Source of the DNA: Sphingobacterium corticibacterium
GTDB taxonomy: Bacteria > Bacteroidota > Bacteroidia > Sphingobacteriales > Sphingobacteriaceae
NCBI RefSeq assembly: GCF_004208525.1
Contig: NZ_SGIT01000001.1
Span: forward strand, 124,001-188,000
DNA length: 64,000 nt
Direction: 5' to 3'
Below, piece after piece: positions 16,514 to 26,008 of this stretch. Numbering within the stretch: position 1 is the first letter of the stretch; every line of letters starts with the position of its first letter. Made by a program: the position numbers and the translations under genes. The notes under the pieces were generated by a model. It made no database searches. It was not told the DNA's origin and saw only the letters and a program-made list of their open reading frames with translations.

Positions 16514-17152
16514 ATGTCTAGTTTACATATACCTTACCGCCAGATAGCATTGGACAACTTTACATACGATGCCCTAAGCCAACAAATGAAGGGATTGCCA
16601 TGGCAACCTATAATGCAGGTAAATTGGGAGGAGTTCCCATATAAACCAGAAGTATATTTTCAAGTGGCACACGATAATCAACGGATATTTATCCACTATA
16701 GCGTCCAGGAGGAATTTTTGAAGGCACAATATGTTCGTATTAATGAAGCTGTATGGGAAGATAGCTGTGTAGAGTTTTTTGTTTCTTTTGACGGAAACGT
16801 GAGTTATTACAACATCGAGTTCAATATATTAGGAACAGGACTGATAGGAGTGGGTTCTCGAATAAAGAAGGAAAGGACACGCCTTGATCCGGAGGTAATC
16901 GCAAAAATTCAGTCAACTACAACAGTTGTCAATGCAGGTGGAAGGAAAAAATGGAATATTATACTGGTGATTCCAACGGATGTATTTGTAAACGATAAAA
17001 TCGAGTGCTTAGGGGGGATTACCGCACACGGTAATTTTTACAAATGCGGTGATGGTCTGCCGACCCCACATTTTCTCTCCTGGAATAAAATAGAGCACGC
17101 CACACCAAATTTCCATTTACCGGACTTTTTTGGAGAAATACAATTCCAATAG
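16514..17152 (+). CDS. Carbohydrate-binding family 9-like protein
   Basis: 212 residues, no signal peptide. It matches the CBM9-like domain typical of Bacteroidota (WEDSCVEFFVSFDG, YYNIEFNILGTGLIG, and a C-terminal CGDGLPTPHFLSW). It forms an apparent operon with the sugar kinase. A role in binding or processing a sugar ligand is likely but unproven. Confidence 0.75.
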   Translation: MSSLHIPYRQIALDNFTYDALSQQMKGLPWQPIMQVNWEEFPYKPEVYFQVAHDNQRIFIHYSVQEEFLKAQYVRINEAVWEDSCVEFFVSFDGNVSYYNIEFNILGTGLIGVGSRIKKERTRLDPEVIAKIQSTTTVVNAGGRKKWNIILVIPTDVFVNDKIECLGGITAHGNFYKCGDGLPTPHFLSWNKIEHATPNFHLPDFFGEIQFQ

Positions 17153-17260
17153 AAGGTTAATTTGAATTATTTAAAGCTGCGATAGCAAAGTTGAAAAGAA
17201 ACGTAAGTCTAAAATTGTAAAAATAGAACAGGATGAATAGTTCTTTTATATGTTCTTCTT

Positions 17261-18124
17261 CTACAAATACCCTAAAAGACCGGTTAATCCTCCGGTATGA
17301 ATGGTCAAGATTTTCGAGCCTTTAACAAAGTAATCTTTCGCAATCAAATCATGTAAAGCATAATAGAGCTTGCCGGTATAGGTAGGTTCTATCATGATAC
17401 CCGTTTGCTGGCAGAAAGTCTGGATAAAGGCTTGCAGTTCAGCATTGCTCTTTGCATAACCTCCTAAATGATAGTCCAAATGCAGGGTAACTTGAAGAGG
17501 ATCTGCGTGTAGTTTTCTTAGCTCTTCGTAGATAAATTCACCACCTTTCAATACAGGTACGCCGTGTAATTGCATAGCACTATTCCCCAATGCCAGCCCG
17601 GCCAAGGTTGTGCCTGTGCCGCAGGCACAAAAACAGTGGTCGTATACGCCCTTTATCTCTTCCAATAAATCCTTTACTCCCCAAGCTCCCTTTTCGCCAT
17701 AACCACCCTCATCGATGAAATACGCATTATCCCGATGACCAAAATGTTTTTCAAACAAAGCCGGCTTATTTCTGTAGCTTTCACGGTCGACAAAGTGCAG
17801 CTGCATTCCGAAGAGTTTACAGAGTGCCAAAACCGGATTTTGTACTCCTTCTCCACGTACGAAACCTACGGTTTGAAACCGGAATTTGGCTCCGGCACAA
17901 GCTGTTGCCAACAAGTGGTTGGACCAGGCACCTCCGAATGTGACCAGTATTTTTTTGTTCGTTAGAAGGGCCTCTTCTAACGGATATTTCAGTTTCCGCC
18001 ACTTATTACCGGATATATAGGGATGTATAAGGTCATCTCGTTTAACGAATACGCGAATACCGTGTTCTTCATAAAACGGAAGGACAATCTCTTCTTCGGG
18101 GCTGTAAAAATCAAAATCCAACAT
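17261..18124 (-). CDS. PLP-dependent ACC deaminase / D-cysteine desulfhydrase family enzyme
   Basis: 287 residues of the fold-type II PLP family. The cofactor lysine is in SGNKWRKLKY (about 39-48) and the GGAWSNHLLATA motif follows. CACGTGTTLAGLALG is the phosphate-binding loop. The family includes 1-aminocyclopropane-1-carboxylate deaminase and D-cysteine desulfhydrase; sequence alone does not separate them, and desulfhydration is more usual in this phylum. Its promoter is back to back with that of the RluA gene. Confidence 0.85.
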   Translation of the reverse strand: MLDFDFYSPEEEIVLPFYEEHGIRVFVKRDDLIHPYISGNKWRKLKYPLEEALLTNKKILVTFGGAWSNHLLATACAGAKFRFQTVGFVRGEGVQNPVLALCKLFGMQLHFVDRESYRNKPALFEKHFGHRDNAYFIDEGGYGEKGAWGVKDLLEEIKGVYDHCFCACGTGTTLAGLALGNSAMQLHGVPVLKGGEFIYEELRKLHADPLQVTLHLDYHLGGYAKSNAELQAFIQTFCQQTGIMIEPTYTGKLYYALHDLIAKDYFVKGSKILTIHTGGLTGLLGYL

Positions 18125-18134
18125 ATACTTTTGC

Positions 18135-18142
18135 CAAAGTTA
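18135..18142 (-). promoter_or_regulatory. -7 box of the PLP enzyme gene
   Basis: TAACTTTG on the minus strand, perfect TAnnTTTG. It lies 11 bases before the ATG at 18124, implying an almost leaderless mRNA. Confidence 0.55.
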
Positions 18143-18163
18143 GTAGATTTTAAAGGATTTCGA

Positions 18164-18171
18164 TACTTTTG
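18164..18171 (+). promoter_or_regulatory. -7 box of the RluA-family gene
   Basis: TACTTTTG, perfect TAnnTTTG, only 5 bases before the ATG at 18176. Transcription would begin at or next to the start codon, a leaderless mRNA. Confidence 0.55.
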
Positions 18172-18175
18172 CGTG

Positions 18176-19210
18176 ATGGCAGAAGATTTAGATATACATG
18201 AGCAGGACGAGCGGGAGCTTTTTGAACATTATCGGATTGAAGCCGATAAAGGGCAAGCGCTGTTGCGGTTGGATAAGTTCTTGATGAACAGGGTGGAGAA
18301 TACCTCCCGAAGCCGTATTCAAAATGCCATCGACGCCGAGACCGTCTTTGTAAACGGGAAATTGGCAAAAGCGAGTTATAAAGTAAAGCCTTTGGACGTG
18401 GTCACGATGGTTTTGCCAGATCCACCTCGTGATACCGAAGTTTATCCCGAAAATATACCCTTAGATATTATTTATGAGGACGATGACCTTTTACTGGTAA
18501 ATAAGGAAGCAGGTATGGTTGTCCATCCCGGTTATAACAACTATAACGGTACACTCGTCAATGCATTAACATATCACCTAAGCCAATTGCCTACCTTGCC
18601 TGGCAATACTGGACGTCCCGGATTAGTACATCGGATTGATAAAGATACTTCGGGCTTGTTGGTGATTGCTAAAAATGAATGGGCGATGACCTTTTTAGCA
18701 AAACAGTTCTTTGATCATACAATAAATCGAAAATACCTAGCGTTAGTTTGGGGAGATATCGCGGAGGATGGTACCGTATCTGGCTATATTGGGAGGAATG
18801 CTAAAGATCGCCGGATAATGGAATTATACGATGATCCTGAAAAGGGTAAATGGTCTGTTACGCACTATAAGGTATTGGAGCGCTTAGGGTATGTCACTTT
18901 GCTAGCGTGTGAGTTGGAAACAGGACGTACTCACCAAATCCGAGCACATCTAAAGTCTATTGGGCATCCGTTGTTCGCGGATGAATCCTACGGTGGAGAT
19001 AAGATTTTAAAAGGTACGGTGTTTAATAAATATAAGCAATTTATAAACAACTGTTTTGAGTTGTTGCCTCGGCAGGCATTACATGCGGAATCTTTGGGTT
19101 TTGTTCATCCTCGCAACAAAGAATCGATGTATTTTGAGGTGCCTCTTCCTCCCGATTTTCAGGCTGTTTTAGAAAAATGGCGTTCTTATATTACGGTGGC
19201 GGACCGATAA
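18176..19210 (+). CDS. RluA/RluD-family 23S rRNA pseudouridine synthase
   Basis: 344 residues from the ATG at 18176 (MAEDLDIHEQ); the longer frame upstream overlaps the divergent promoter and gene. An N-terminal S4 RNA-binding domain (LRLDKFLMNRVENTSRSRIQ) is followed by the synthase domain with the catalytic Asp in VHRIDKDTSGLLV. GRTHQIRAHL is the second signature. RluD-type enzymes modify uridines in helix 69 of 23S rRNA. The aminotransferase gene follows after 22 bases. Confidence 0.9.
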   Translation: MAEDLDIHEQDERELFEHYRIEADKGQALLRLDKFLMNRVENTSRSRIQNAIDAETVFVNGKLAKASYKVKPLDVVTMVLPDPPRDTEVYPENIPLDIIYEDDDLLLVNKEAGMVVHPGYNNYNGTLVNALTYHLSQLPTLPGNTGRPGLVHRIDKDTSGLLVIAKNEWAMTFLAKQFFDHTINRKYLALVWGDIAEDGTVSGYIGRNAKDRRIMELYDDPEKGKWSVTHYKVLERLGYVTLLACELETGRTHQIRAHLKSIGHPLFADESYGGDKILKGTVFNKYKQFINNCFELLPRQALHAESLGFVHPRNKESMYFEVPLPPDFQAVLEKWRSYITVADR

Positions 19211-19232
19211 GTTTTAATAGAGAAAAATTTTT

Positions 19233-20093
19233 ATGTCTTTACAATATATCAACTTCGATGGGCAGCTTCTTGCCGAAAATCAACACATCGCAACAATCGA
19301 TAACAGGGCGCTGCGATACGGGGATGGGCTGTTTGAAACCATGCTTTGGAAAGATGGCGATCTCAGGTTTTTAGATCTCCATATAAAGCGTTTACAACAG
19401 GGTATGCAGACATTGCAATTGGAGGAATCTACCAAATTTGATGCTTTTTTTATCCGTTCTAAAACCGAAGAGCTGATCAGAAAGAATAATATGCTTGGAC
19501 AACAGGTACGCGTGCGGTTGGTCATTTTCCGTGCAGGTGGCGGAACATATGCACCCGAAACCAATAAACCTGTATATGTTATTCAAGTCTCGAGGATACC
19601 TCCTGTAGTACGGGATAAAAAATTAGGACTTATCGTCGATTTGTATACCGATTTTAAAAAGCCCTATAGTGACTTGTCGCATCTTAAATCAAATAATGCT
19701 TTGATTTATGTGATGGCAGGTTTATATAAAAAGAAATTTGCTTTCGATGAAGTGTTCATTTTGAATCAAGAGGGGAATCTATGTGAGGGCTTAATCTCCA
19801 ATATCTTTATATACTATGATAAGACACTGTACACACCTGCGTTAACAGAAGGATGTGTGGAAGGCGTAATGCGACGTGTCGTCATGGAAATGGCAGCACA
19901 TGAAGGTATTTCCGTAGTGGAAGCCCAAATAAGCCCGGAAATCATGAAAGAAGCAGACGAGATATTCTGTACAAATGCGGTTCAAGGTGTGCAATGGGTG
20001 ATGGGCTACAAGCAGAAGCGCTACTTTAATAAAATCTCCCGAATCCTTCAGGAGAAACTGCAAACTTGGGGAGAGGAAGCAAGTGAAAGTTAA
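19233..20093 (+). CDS. Class IV aminotransferase / aminodeoxychorismate lyase-like
   Basis: 286 residues, fold-type IV PLP enzyme: RYGDGLFETMLW near the N-terminus, LSHLKSNNALIYV with the likely cofactor lysine, and SNIFIYYDKTLYTPALTEGCVEGVMR. The family covers branched-chain or D-amino acid aminotransferases and PabC (4-amino-4-deoxychorismate lyase). Length and motif style fit PabC-like, but no pabA/pabB neighbour is present. Probably co-transcribed with the RluA gene. Confidence 0.8.
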   Translation: MSLQYINFDGQLLAENQHIATIDNRALRYGDGLFETMLWKDGDLRFLDLHIKRLQQGMQTLQLEESTKFDAFFIRSKTEELIRKNNMLGQQVRVRLVIFRAGGGTYAPETNKPVYVIQVSRIPPVVRDKKLGLIVDLYTDFKKPYSDLSHLKSNNALIYVMAGLYKKKFAFDEVFILNQEGNLCEGLISNIFIYYDKTLYTPALTEGCVEGVMRRVVMEMAAHEGISVVEAQISPEIMKEADEIFCTNAVQGVQWVMGYKQKRYFNKISRILQEKLQTWGEEASES

Positions 20094-20135
20094 ACGATAA
20101 CTAGCATTTGATCAATATATAAGGTGATATAAAAA

Positions 20136-20220
20136 AAACGCATATGCAATTTAGTGAAAATGCATATGCGTTTTTATTAGATTGCATATGCATTTTTGAC
20201 AAAACGTATATGCATTTTTT
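20136..20220 (+). repeat. Cluster of four TATGCA-type palindromic repeats, first pair forms a terminator
   Basis: The 13-bp arms AAACGCATATGCA (20136-20148) and TGCATATGCGTTT (20161-20173), followed by Ts, form a terminator-like stem for the aminotransferase operon. Two more copies follow: TTGCATATGCATTTTT from 20182 and a variant CGTATATGCATTTTTT from 20205. Sequence beyond the stem is AT-rich and non-coding up to the permease gene. Confidence 0.6.
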
Positions 20221-20294
20221 GTGAAGTGCTTAGGTACTTTTTAAAAAGCACGCTATATCTGTTGAAAATCGTGAAGCGCTTTCACAGCGTACTG

Positions 20295-21725
20295 TTATTT
20301 TTTGTTCTTGTTATGTTGCACCAATCGGTAGGTAATATATAGTAATATCAGCCAGATGGGAATTAATTCAACGGAAATCTTCAACCCTGTAAACCACATC
20401 ATGACCAGCACACCCGACAGGAATAAAAGACATATATAGTTGCTGATAGGGTATAGAAGTGTAGGAAACGATGAGGTTTCCAACCGTTCGGTTATCTTTC
20501 TTTTGAAGAAAATATGGGTTAAGCATATCATAATCCAGTTGATGACGAGGGAAGACACGACTAAACTCATTAACACTTCCAGTGCGCGTTCTGGCATTAT
20601 TTTATTGATGACGATACATATCGCAACAAGTCCTGCGGAAACTAAAATGGCGTTAACGGGAGAATGGTGTTTATTCAGCTTCGTCAGAAGCTTAGGTGCG
20701 TTACCTTGTTCGGCCAGACCAAAGAGCATACGCGAATTACTATATACACAACTATTGTATACAGATAGCGCCGCTGTAAGCACAATAATATTCAACGCAT
20801 TGGCGATGATATTGGTGAAATAATAGGTAGTGTCGAAAAATTCGAACTGTAAGCCTTTTAAACTGGCAAATACTTCTACAAAAGGACTTGTTTCGGGCGT
20901 AATGTTACGCCAAGGCATGAGCGAAAACAGCACTAACAACGATCCAATATAAAAAATGAGGATACGCCATAATACTTGATTTGTAGCTTTCGGTATGTTC
21001 TTTTCTGGATTTTCAGCCTCGGCAGCGGTGATGCCTACTAACTCCAATCCGCCAAAAGAAAACATAATCATGACCAATGCTGCTAAAAGCCCTTGGTAAG
21101 CACCGCTTTCATTGCTGGACAACCAGCCTTTTGGAAAGAAACCGCCATCATTCGTCAAGTTTTGTACCGTCGCTTGTTCTCCACCTTTTCCACTTAGCAA
21201 TAGATAGCAACCAAAAATAATCATCGCAATAATAGCCACTACTTTGATAATGGAAAACCAGAATTCCGTTTCACCGTATACTTTTACGGAAGCCAGATTA
21301 AGGACGTTGATCACCATAAAGAAAAACAAGCTGGATACCCATAGTGGGATCTCCGGCCACCAAAATTGCACATAGTGGCCGATAGCTGTCAGCTCAGCCA
21401 TACTAACTAATAAATACAAAACCCAATAGTTCCAGCCCGAGGCGTATCCGGCAAAGGAACCCCAATATTTATTAGCAAAATAACTGAAACTACCTGAAAC
21501 GGGTTCATGCACCACCATCTCGCCCAATTGCCGCATAATAAAAAAAGCGATGATTCCCGCAATGGCATAACCGAGTATAACCGAAGGACCCGCTAAAACT
21601 GCCGCTTGTCCTACCCCTAAAAAAAGACCTGTGCCAATAGCACCTCCTAGGGCTATTAACTGGATATGTCTGTTGCTGAGCCCACGCTTAAGCTGTTTGT
21701 TATCTTCCGGAGTATTTGTTTTCAA
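20295..21725 (-). CDS. Amino acid permease, APC superfamily (AroP/ProY/GABA-permease type)
   Basis: 476 residues with about 12 membrane segments. The N-terminal signature LKRGLSNRHIQLIALGGAIGTGLFLG is diagnostic of the AAT family, followed by GEMVVHEPVSGSFSYFANKYWG. It is an inner-membrane proton-coupled amino acid importer. Relatives transport aromatic amino acids, proline, GABA or D-Ser/Ala/Gly; the substrate cannot be read. Monocistronic. Confidence 0.9.
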   Translation of the reverse strand: MKTNTPEDNKQLKRGLSNRHIQLIALGGAIGTGLFLGVGQAAVLAGPSVILGYAIAGIIAFFIMRQLGEMVVHEPVSGSFSYFANKYWGSFAGYASGWNYWVLYLLVSMAELTAIGHYVQFWWPEIPLWVSSLFFFMVINVLNLASVKVYGETEFWFSIIKVVAIIAMIIFGCYLLLSGKGGEQATVQNLTNDGGFFPKGWLSSNESGAYQGLLAALVMIMFSFGGLELVGITAAEAENPEKNIPKATNQVLWRILIFYIGSLLVLFSLMPWRNITPETSPFVEVFASLKGLQFEFFDTTYYFTNIIANALNIIVLTAALSVYNSCVYSNSRMLFGLAEQGNAPKLLTKLNKHHSPVNAILVSAGLVAICIVINKIMPERALEVLMSLVVSSLVINWIMICLTHIFFKRKITERLETSSFPTLLYPISNYICLLFLSGVLVMMWFTGLKISVELIPIWLILLYITYRLVQHNKNKK

Positions 21726-21763
21726 TATGCTATTATCAAGTTTATTGTTGTGTAAAAATAATA

Positions 21764-21787
21764 AAACCGCTAATAATACAGCGGCTT
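21764..21787 (-). terminator. Terminator of the DUF4139 gene
   Basis: On the minus strand, GCCGCT and AGCGGT pair around an 8-base loop, followed by TTTATTATTTTT. Confidence 0.55.
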
Positions 21788-21806
21788 TATTACATTTAAT
21801 CTATAT

Positions 21807-23423
21807 CTAAAACAGATTCACTCGTTTGTCTTTCGGATGCTTGACCGAATAACCGAATTTTAGTTTTTGTGTCCCTCCGGCTGGAATATTTAATTTCCAC
21901 GTGACGATACCGGTCTCTCTATTTACCTCTCCGCCATTGGATTCTTCGAGTGTGATGTCCATTGATTTATCTGTCGATAATGGATATTGCTCTTGTAGTG
22001 TTAGACTAACGGCCGATTTCTTATTATTTTTAATGGTTATTTCATAGATCGTCGTTTGTGTTCGGCTATTTCCTATCAATCTAGACGAAGAAAGGTCATT
22101 GATTTTTTCTCGTTTAACGGAAATCATCTTATCTCTTCCTAAACTCAGTTTTAAGGTGTCTGTAGCGTCGATTGGATTAATGTATGTTTTTCCAACCAAC
22201 ATATTTTCAAACATGACGTTTGCCTGTCCGGGAATGAGATTCAATTTTTCATAGTCCGTCATCTCTGCCAATAAAAACACCTCTTGGTTGATACGCGGAG
22301 CAACATAATATTGATAGCTCGCAGGATGCGTATATTCTTTAAGGCTAACAGCATGTTGTTTTCCGTTGGAGACTATGGTGTAGGGAATGTCGATATCAAA
22401 AGTCGTATTAAGTTGGTTTTCGACTTGCTGCACATAGTCATTCAATGCTTGGGGAGCTGCGGCTGCCTCTTGTCTAGCTGCACCCACTATGTTTAATTTT
22501 CTGGTGCTTCCATTTGCAACGGTGACGACTTCGTCTAACATATTTTGTCCACTTATCTCGTAATAATACAAATGCCAAGGCGAAAGGGTAGGTGCTACAC
22601 CGCCTTGTGAGGGATTTGATGTAGAAAGCCGCAGATTGACTTGTTGCCAATCAACACCTGTTTGTTGGGAAACATTTGCTTTATACACAATTTGCAACGG
22701 TGATGCGGTATTTTCGGTACGTAATTCGTAAGAGGCGTTCCAGTTTGCTTGTCTCGTCAAATAAGAAATAGTAAACGGTTGGTTACCCGTTTGTTTATTC
22801 ATAATCTGTACAATCAGTTGACCACCCGAACCAGAAGTTTGTCCCTTGACCTCATCAAATTGAACCTTTGCTTTATCTACAACATCCTGCTGCTCTGCTA
22901 TTTTTTCCTCCAATGCGGTGATGTTATTCTTCACTTCCAGGTATTTTGGCTTGTAGAACTCCGCCATCTTCGTCAATTCAGCTACGGTCGTACTACTATT
23001 GTCGCCTGAAATCTTTTGGTTTTGCTCCAATAGTTTCAGCAGACTTTCTTCTGTAGCTTTTTGGTTTTGTAATTGTTTTAATGCGGTTAACGCCCGTTTG
23101 TATTCATTCTCAACTTGGCTATAAGCTGTCGTTTTTACATCCGCATCCATGTAATTCAATGCTGGTCGCACGGATAGGATGGTCACTTGTGAACCCGTAC
23201 CAATCTGTATGCTATTTTCGTCGATGCTGTTGGCGACATGTGTGAAGACGATTTCGCTGCTACCTGTAGGAAGATTGATATTAGCAGTATGATTTAATTC
23301 CGCTGCATTCGTAAAGACCGTTACATTTTTTAATTCCGCTTTTTGTATAATAGCTTTTTGCGCAAAGGATAGGTTGACTAAAACCAAGCCTATAGAAAAT
23401 AATAAACTGCTTTTTGTCATCAT
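21807..23423 (-). CDS. Secreted DUF4139 (MuiA family) protein
   Basis: 538 residues. An N-terminal signal peptide (SSLLFSIGLVLVNLSFAQ) is followed by a DUF4140 region (VTVFTNAAELNHTANINLP), a coiled-coil section (about 95-190) and a C-terminal DUF4139 domain (NWNASYELRTE, GWDWQQV-like GVDWQQVNLRLSTSNP). The family includes the mucoidy inhibitor A homologs, with no firm biochemical role. It is likely periplasmic or outer-membrane associated. ATG codons at 23423 and 23420 are both possible starts. Confidence 0.82.
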   Translation of the reverse strand: MMTKSSLLFSIGLVLVNLSFAQKAIIQKAELKNVTVFTNAAELNHTANINLPTGSSEIVFTHVANSIDENSIQIGTGSQVTILSVRPALNYMDADVKTTAYSQVENEYKRALTALKQLQNQKATEESLLKLLEQNQKISGDNSSTTVAELTKMAEFYKPKYLEVKNNITALEEKIAEQQDVVDKAKVQFDEVKGQTSGSGGQLIVQIMNKQTGNQPFTISYLTRQANWNASYELRTENTASPLQIVYKANVSQQTGVDWQQVNLRLSTSNPSQGGVAPTLSPWHLYYYEISGQNMLDEVVTVANGSTRKLNIVGAARQEAAAAPQALNDYVQQVENQLNTTFDIDIPYTIVSNGKQHAVSLKEYTHPASYQYYVAPRINQEVFLLAEMTDYEKLNLIPGQANVMFENMLVGKTYINPIDATDTLKLSLGRDKMISVKREKINDLSSSRLIGNSRTQTTIYEITIKNNKKSAVSLTLQEQYPLSTDKSMDITLEESNGGEVNRETGIVTWKLNIPAGGTQKLKFGYSVKHPKDKRVNLF

Positions 23424-23481
23424 ATGAATCGTTTTAGAACTGATGATTTTTCCGGTTATATTCCATAAAGATATTTAAAAA

Positions 23482-23634
23482 TTACCTTTTTTTCTCTACA
23501 TCTGTCATCGAACAACCACAACCTTTATTGCAACCCTGCTGTTTTTTTTTAGAAGGTGCAAACCGTTTTATTAAAAATACCAGTGCCGCGATGAATACAA
23601 GGGCAATGATAGCGTATTGAATCCATATTCCCAT
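23482..23634 (-). CDS. FeoB-associated Cys-rich membrane protein
   Basis: A 50-residue ORF: one membrane helix (QYAIIALVFIAALVFLI) followed by a lysine-rich and cysteine-rich tail (GCNKGCGCSM). It starts 6 bases after the feoB stop. The size, helix and CxxxCxC tail identify the small Cys-rich protein often found at the end of feo operons, probably binding Fe2+ or assisting FeoB assembly. Confidence 0.85.
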   Translation of the reverse strand: MGIWIQYAIIALVFIAALVFLIKRFAPSKKKQQGCNKGCGCSMTDVEKKR

Positions 23635-23640
23635 AATATA

Positions 23641-25743
23641 TTATTTGAGCAGTTGATAAGCGACCAAAGCTACTATATAAGCTATGCCGGTCATCATAAC
23701 GGTTTGTATCAATGTCCACTTCCAGGAACCTGTTTCCCGTTTCATGATCGCAATAGTACTCATACATTGCATGGCGAAAGCATAAAACAAAAGGAGTGAA
23801 ATCCCTGATGCCAAGTTATAAGAAGGGCGGCCAGTATTTCTGTTGATCTCCGATCGCATTCTACTTAACAACGTTTCGCGCTCTTCGTCGTCATCGGGAT
23901 CAATTTCTTCCCCCAAACTATATACGGTAGCCATGGTACCTACGAAAACTTCTCTTGCGGCGAATGAAGAGATAAGCCCGATGCCCATTTTCCAGTCGTA
24001 ACCCAAAGGCCTAACAAAGGGTTCGATCCCCATCCCCATGTAACCTAAAAAGGAGTGTTCCAGTCTGAAGGAAGCTACTTCTTCATCTAATTCTTCTTCA
24101 CTTAATGTTGGGTTGGCTTGCTGTACGTATTCTTCGGCATTACTAAATTTATCATTCGGACCAAAATTACCAAGTACCCATAGAATAACGGCCATCGCCA
24201 ATATGATCTTCCCCGCACCAAATAAGAAACCAGCCGTTTTCTCCCACATATTCATACCCACATTTCTCCAATCGGGGGATTTATAGGATGGTAATTCGAA
24301 GATAAGAAATGACTTATGCTGATTTTTGATGATTTTATTTAAGACGGCGGCCGATAATAACGCTGCTACCACGCCGAGGATATAGAGCAGATTCAGTACG
24401 AGTCCTTGTAATCCAAATCCTAAAAATGTTTCATTCGGAATAACCAATGATATTAAAACGACGTAGATTGGAAGACGGGCAGCACAGGTCATGAATGGCG
24501 TAACCAACATCGTCACGAGGCGTTCTTTTGTGTTCTCTATGTTACGGGCAGCCATAATAGCAGGAACCGCACACCCTACACCTGACATGAGTGGAATAAC
24601 CGATTTTCCATTTAACCCATAAGGACGAAGCCACCTATCCATTAAAAAGACAACGCGGCTCATATAACCCGTTTCCTCCATCAGGGAAATAAGTAGAAAT
24701 AAGATGGCTATTTGCGGAACGAAAATAATAATGCCGCCGATCCCCGCTAATACACCCTGTGTTAATAGGTCTGATAACGGTCCTTCCGGTAATACGCCAG
24801 CAGTATAATCGATGAGGGACGAGAAGTTTTCGTCTATCCAATCCATAATCGGTTCGGATAGAATGAATACGAGTTGGAATACAAGAAATAAAAGAAGAAA
24901 AAAAATAATATAACCCCATACAGGATGGAGTAAGACTTTGTCAATTTTATTTGTTCTATGGAGATGGTGATTATCCTTTTGCAGAATAATCGTTTTTAAA
25001 TCTTCCTCGATCTTTGTATTACGTTTTATAGCCTCTGTCTGTTGAAGAATATTGGAGGAGAGTTGATGCTTTTCTCGAATATCTATTAAAGTTTGTCGCT
25101 GTTCCTTCGTCAAGAAAGATACATGCTCTTGCGCAATAAATTGCCAAGTTTGATACTCGGTGTGTAACGGAAAAGATTTTTTTGCCTCTTCTAACGCTAT
25201 TTTGTAAGTGCTGTCCACTTCAAACTGACCGGGGAAATAACCCGGACGCTGGTCAAAGGCCTGAATAAGTTGCGCTATCCCTTTCCCGTTTCGGGCGTCG
25301 GTGGTATAAACCTTGGTATGGAGATAAGCTTCTAATTTTTGATAGTCAATGTCGATCCCTTTGGCATAGGCTTCGTCAATCATATTGACAACAAAGATGG
25401 CAGGAACACCTAATTCACGAGCCTGTTGGTATAAGACGATTGATCGTTTGATATTATTTGGCTCCGCCACGACCACAACCAAATCAGGGTGTGCGGGATT
25501 TTCTTTATCCGCTAAAACGTTGTACACAATTTCTTCATCCATCGAGGTAGGAAAAAGTGTATATGTGCCCGGCAAATCAATGATACGATACGTTTTGCCG
25601 TTGGCTTTTACCGAACCGTCTCTTTTTTCAACTGTGATGCCTGGATAGTTCCCTACATGCTGATGTAATTTTGTAATACGGTTAAATAACGAAGTTTTCC
25701 CGACATTGGGATTTCCTAGAAAGGCTATTATTGGGTTCTTCAT
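23641..25743 (-). CDS. feoB: Ferrous iron transporter FeoB
   Basis: 700 residues from the ATG at 25743 (MKNPIIAFLG), which leaves one base after the feoA stop; the longer frame overlaps feoA. The N-terminal G domain has G1 GNPNVGKTSLFN, G3 DLPGTY and a following FeoB spacer. The C-terminal half has two Gate domains with conserved cysteines (SGVGCAVPAIMAARN, MTCAARLPIY). It is a GTP-dependent inner-membrane Fe2+ importer. Operon order is feoA-feoB-Cys-rich protein. Confidence 0.95.
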   Translation of the reverse strand: MKNPIIAFLGNPNVGKTSLFNRITKLHQHVGNYPGITVEKRDGSVKANGKTYRIIDLPGTYTLFPTSMDEEIVYNVLADKENPAHPDLVVVVAEPNNIKRSIVLYQQARELGVPAIFVVNMIDEAYAKGIDIDYQKLEAYLHTKVYTTDARNGKGIAQLIQAFDQRPGYFPGQFEVDSTYKIALEEAKKSFPLHTEYQTWQFIAQEHVSFLTKEQRQTLIDIREKHQLSSNILQQTEAIKRNTKIEEDLKTIILQKDNHHLHRTNKIDKVLLHPVWGYIIFFLLLFLVFQLVFILSEPIMDWIDENFSSLIDYTAGVLPEGPLSDLLTQGVLAGIGGIIIFVPQIAILFLLISLMEETGYMSRVVFLMDRWLRPYGLNGKSVIPLMSGVGCAVPAIMAARNIENTKERLVTMLVTPFMTCAARLPIYVVLISLVIPNETFLGFGLQGLVLNLLYILGVVAALLSAAVLNKIIKNQHKSFLIFELPSYKSPDWRNVGMNMWEKTAGFLFGAGKIILAMAVILWVLGNFGPNDKFSNAEEYVQQANPTLSEEELDEEVASFRLEHSFLGYMGMGIEPFVRPLGYDWKMGIGLISSFAAREVFVGTMATVYSLGEEIDPDDDEERETLLSRMRSEINRNTGRPSYNLASGISLLLFYAFAMQCMSTIAIMKRETGSWKWTLIQTVMMTGIAYIVALVAYQLLK

Positions 25744-25744
25744 A

Positions 25745-25981
25745 TTATTTTTCGACGAAAATGTGTAAAGCTTCGGATTTACGGATAGCAATTAAAAGGT
25801 TGGAATTTGAGATTTGAATACCAATAGGGCCGTGGAATGGGGCCTTATGTTTAATTTCTACCACAGTTCCTGGAAGAAGCCCCATTTCGTAAAATTTAGA
25901 AGGTAGTTCCGACGAATCAAGCTGCTGTATAGTTGCTCGTTCTCCTACTTCCAATAGATCAAGACTGAAACTTTTCTGCAT
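25745..25981 (-). CDS. feoA: Ferrous iron transport protein FeoA
   Basis: 78 residues, an SH3-like FeoA domain (LLEVGERATIQQLDSSELP, YEMGLLPGTVVEIKHKAP, IAIRKSEALHIFVEK). It is a small cytoplasmic partner of FeoB, first gene of the operon. A minus-strand -7 box TAACTTTG (26042-26049) and an inverted repeat ATATTCC-N6-GGAATAT (26009-26028) lie in front. Confidence 0.93.
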   Translation of the reverse strand: MQKSFSLDLLEVGERATIQQLDSSELPSKFYEMGLLPGTVVEIKHKAPFHGPIGIQISNSNLLIAIRKSEALHIFVEK

Positions 25982-26008
25982 TTTTTCGTATTAAAATATG
26001 ATATAATT

